Assembly: GCA_963978895.1 (NCBI GenBank)
Contig: OZ022242.1
Coordinates: 7,125,498-7,189,497, forward strand
Direction: 5' to 3'
Origin: Erpobdella octoculata
Lineage: Eukaryota > Annelida > Clitellata > Hirudinida > Erpobdellidae
Length of the DNA stretch: 64,000 nt
Both the position numbers and the translations under genes were made by a program. This document shows, in pieces, positions 62,152-64,000 of this stretch; the first letter of the stretch is position 1; each line of letters starts with the position of its first letter. The notes below the pieces were generated by a model. The model saw nothing but the letters and a program-made list of their open reading frames with translations, made no database searches and was not told where the DNA came from.

Positions 62152-63915
62152 TTTAAAAATTTATATAATACAAATAATAATAATTATATATATATATCCC
62201 CTACTTATTTGTTAATGGAAGTTTCTACTCAAAATTGGAAAAAAAATTAGCTTTATTATTCTATAAAAGATTTCAAGATGTTATGTTTACTCCATCATAA
62301 ATAAATGAAAAATTTGCTCCGATCTATGCAAGTTCTTGTATACAAATCCATTACATTTTAAAATTATTTAAGCGACAATTGCTAAAAATTTAAATCATCT
62401 TGAACTATAATTTTTTTTTGTCTACAAACAGATTATTAACTACTTATTGTCGATTTTCAAACAAATTTACTTCGGATTTTTTAAGATGTTTTCATTGTAA
62501 ACCTTCTTTACAGTTACCTAAATGGTTAACAATTCTGACTTACGGAACTTATATTCTAGATTGGATGCTTCATTCAGCTCATTGAAATAATTTCCACATC
62601 GGCTCTGGAGACCCAGAGCGCTGAGCACTTTTCAATTTCGGACACAAACTCTGGTTGAAAGTCAAAACCATAAATTCCAACGTGTTGAGTTCAAGTCATA
62701 AACTTTTGGTTTTGCTGATTGAGTTAACAGAATCCATAGCTCATTTTTCACACTCCTAATATGATGACTATAATGGAAAAAAATGAGCCAAATAAGCTTT
62801 TTTGCTTTTTTTAGTAAATTAATTTTAAAAGCAATTTCTAATTGTTTTTAACTTTGTCCTATTAAGCTTTTTTCTGTTTTCCATTTATATGAAGTCGTCT
62901 CTTTTTTTGTTTTTTTTTAAACTGACAACTTTGGTCTCACTCATTCCTTTAGTGAAGACACATCAATTTTATTGCTTGGTCGCAGAGCAAAGTTGCGCTT
63001 CAGTGAAAGATGGTTTAGAAACTATTTTGTTGACTAAGACAACAACATTCATAACTGCTTATTACCGAAAGCTAAAACGCCGAAAACCACCTCAGAGCTG
63101 CGCTGTTGTTGGATTTGCTCAGGTAAACTTGGCCTTTTATCGACTTGTGGTAGTCAAATGAGTACCAGTTTTTGAACTAGAAGAAAAAGAGCTTTACATA
63201 TCGATAATACGGTTACATGAGCGGTTAGCATGAACCGCATTTGCACGAGCTGACCATAGCGCTACTGTGCAGGTTTCGGTTCAGACATTTTATGCAATTT
63301 GTATTCAATAACGCTACAAAAACAATAAATTTTGAATACAAAATACCAGCATAAACAAGTTTTGGTAAGCTGTAAGACCTTTAATACTTGCACCTGCTTG
63401 CCTCAAAATTCACTAATTTCACACGCATTAAAAAGATTAAATTTTGTCTTTATAAAGAAAATACTTTTGCAGATAGTCTAGAATAGTATTCCAAAAAAGC
63501 AGACAATTTTTAAAAATAAGGGCAACTGCTAAAAACTAAAAAGTATTTAACGGTATATATAAAGGTATATATAGAAAGGTTTATAACTTTATTTTCTAAG
63601 TAGTATCTAAATACAAATTTTTATATCTGTAATATTTTCAGTTTCTCTGTGGCAGTTATTCTAAAAAACATTTAACTCTATTTTCCGCCCTACGTTTAGG
63701 GTCACAAAAACCAAATTAAAAAAAAAAAAAAAAGATGAAAAACGTTTTTTTTTATTTAAAAAATATAGATAGAAAATTTTAACACTTTGACATACTCAGG
63801 TTTCAAGCAAATAATTCTTTTCACCACACGTTTAAACTCACGAGAGCAATATTATCAAAAAAATAGTGAAAAGCGTATATCTTTATTTTATGAGTAAATA
63901 CAAATACAAATTTTT
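62152..63915. other. Gene-free stretch
   Basis: AT-rich DNA. A plus frame at 62889-63161 begins with a hydrophobic, signal-like stretch but has no other support. Confidence 0.4.
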
Positions 63916-63917
63916 AA

Positions 63918-64000
63918 ATTCCCGCTCATTATCCAGTTCTTGTTTCCGCTCGCTTTTCCGCTTTACTCATTTTGTGAGTGATTTCAATTTTTTCCCCAAA
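63918..64000 (+). repeat. R4 interspersed repeat, copy 4, cut by window edge
   Basis: TTTCCGCTCGCTTTTCCGCT and CATTTTGTGAGTGATTTCAA match the end of the core and start of the tail of the R4 copies at 46.5-47.7 kb. Confidence 0.7.

Noticed and set aside
62889..63161. A 90-residue ORF with a hydrophobic start as a secreted peptide gene
   Set aside because: AT-rich sequence often gives hydrophobic chance ORFs; no splice signals, poly(A) site or family resemblance support it.

Overview
The window is nuclear DNA of an animal, visibly AT-rich, with spliced genes, long introns and dense transposon and satellite sequence. An intact innexin rules out most non-animals and argues for an invertebrate. 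The innexin extracellular-loop pattern and the presence of RAB20, OXR1 and SLC35C2 orthologues fit a bilaterian, possibly a spiralian, but species cannot be named from sequence alone.

Eight protein genes can be rebuilt exon by exon: a tandem pair of CBR1-like carbonyl reductases (3269-7977 and 10750-13814, +); a small BTB/POZ protein (17210-18582, +); a ZNF593/Bud20 zinc-finger ribosome-biogenesis factor (21889-22456, +); a 13-exon OXR1/NCOA7-type LysM-TLDc gene (31279-23178, -); a RAB20-like GTPase (43350-41883, -); an SLC35C2-type transporter (49404-53651, +); and an intronless innexin (60043-61281, +). A coiled-coil coding fragment runs off the left edge. The genes are unrelated in function; there is no operon.

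The rest is mostly repeats. Several hAT-type non-autonomous elements have terminal inverted repeats and 8-bp target duplications (5806-7413, 19010-19953 with a second element nested at 19271-19796, 38561-39373, 46013-46307, 48272-48560). A decayed hAT transposase lies at 31.9-32.4 kb. LINE reverse-transcriptase tails, a tRNA-derived SINE, a 6-bp-TSD element carrying telomere-like repeats, a 663-bp satellite array (34.4-38.4 kb) and very long microsatellites (51.8-52.2, 56.9-57.9 kb) are also present.

The most informative feature is the CBR1 duplication. Each copy serves as the empty-site reference for the other, so three transposon insertions and a 54-bp insertion that rewrote one C-terminus can be placed after the duplication. 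I found no clear previously undescribed molecular system. The oddest coding signals are a Rab with altered G3-G5 motifs, GC-AG introns, and a phase break in SLC35C2 that implies a missed microexon or an error.
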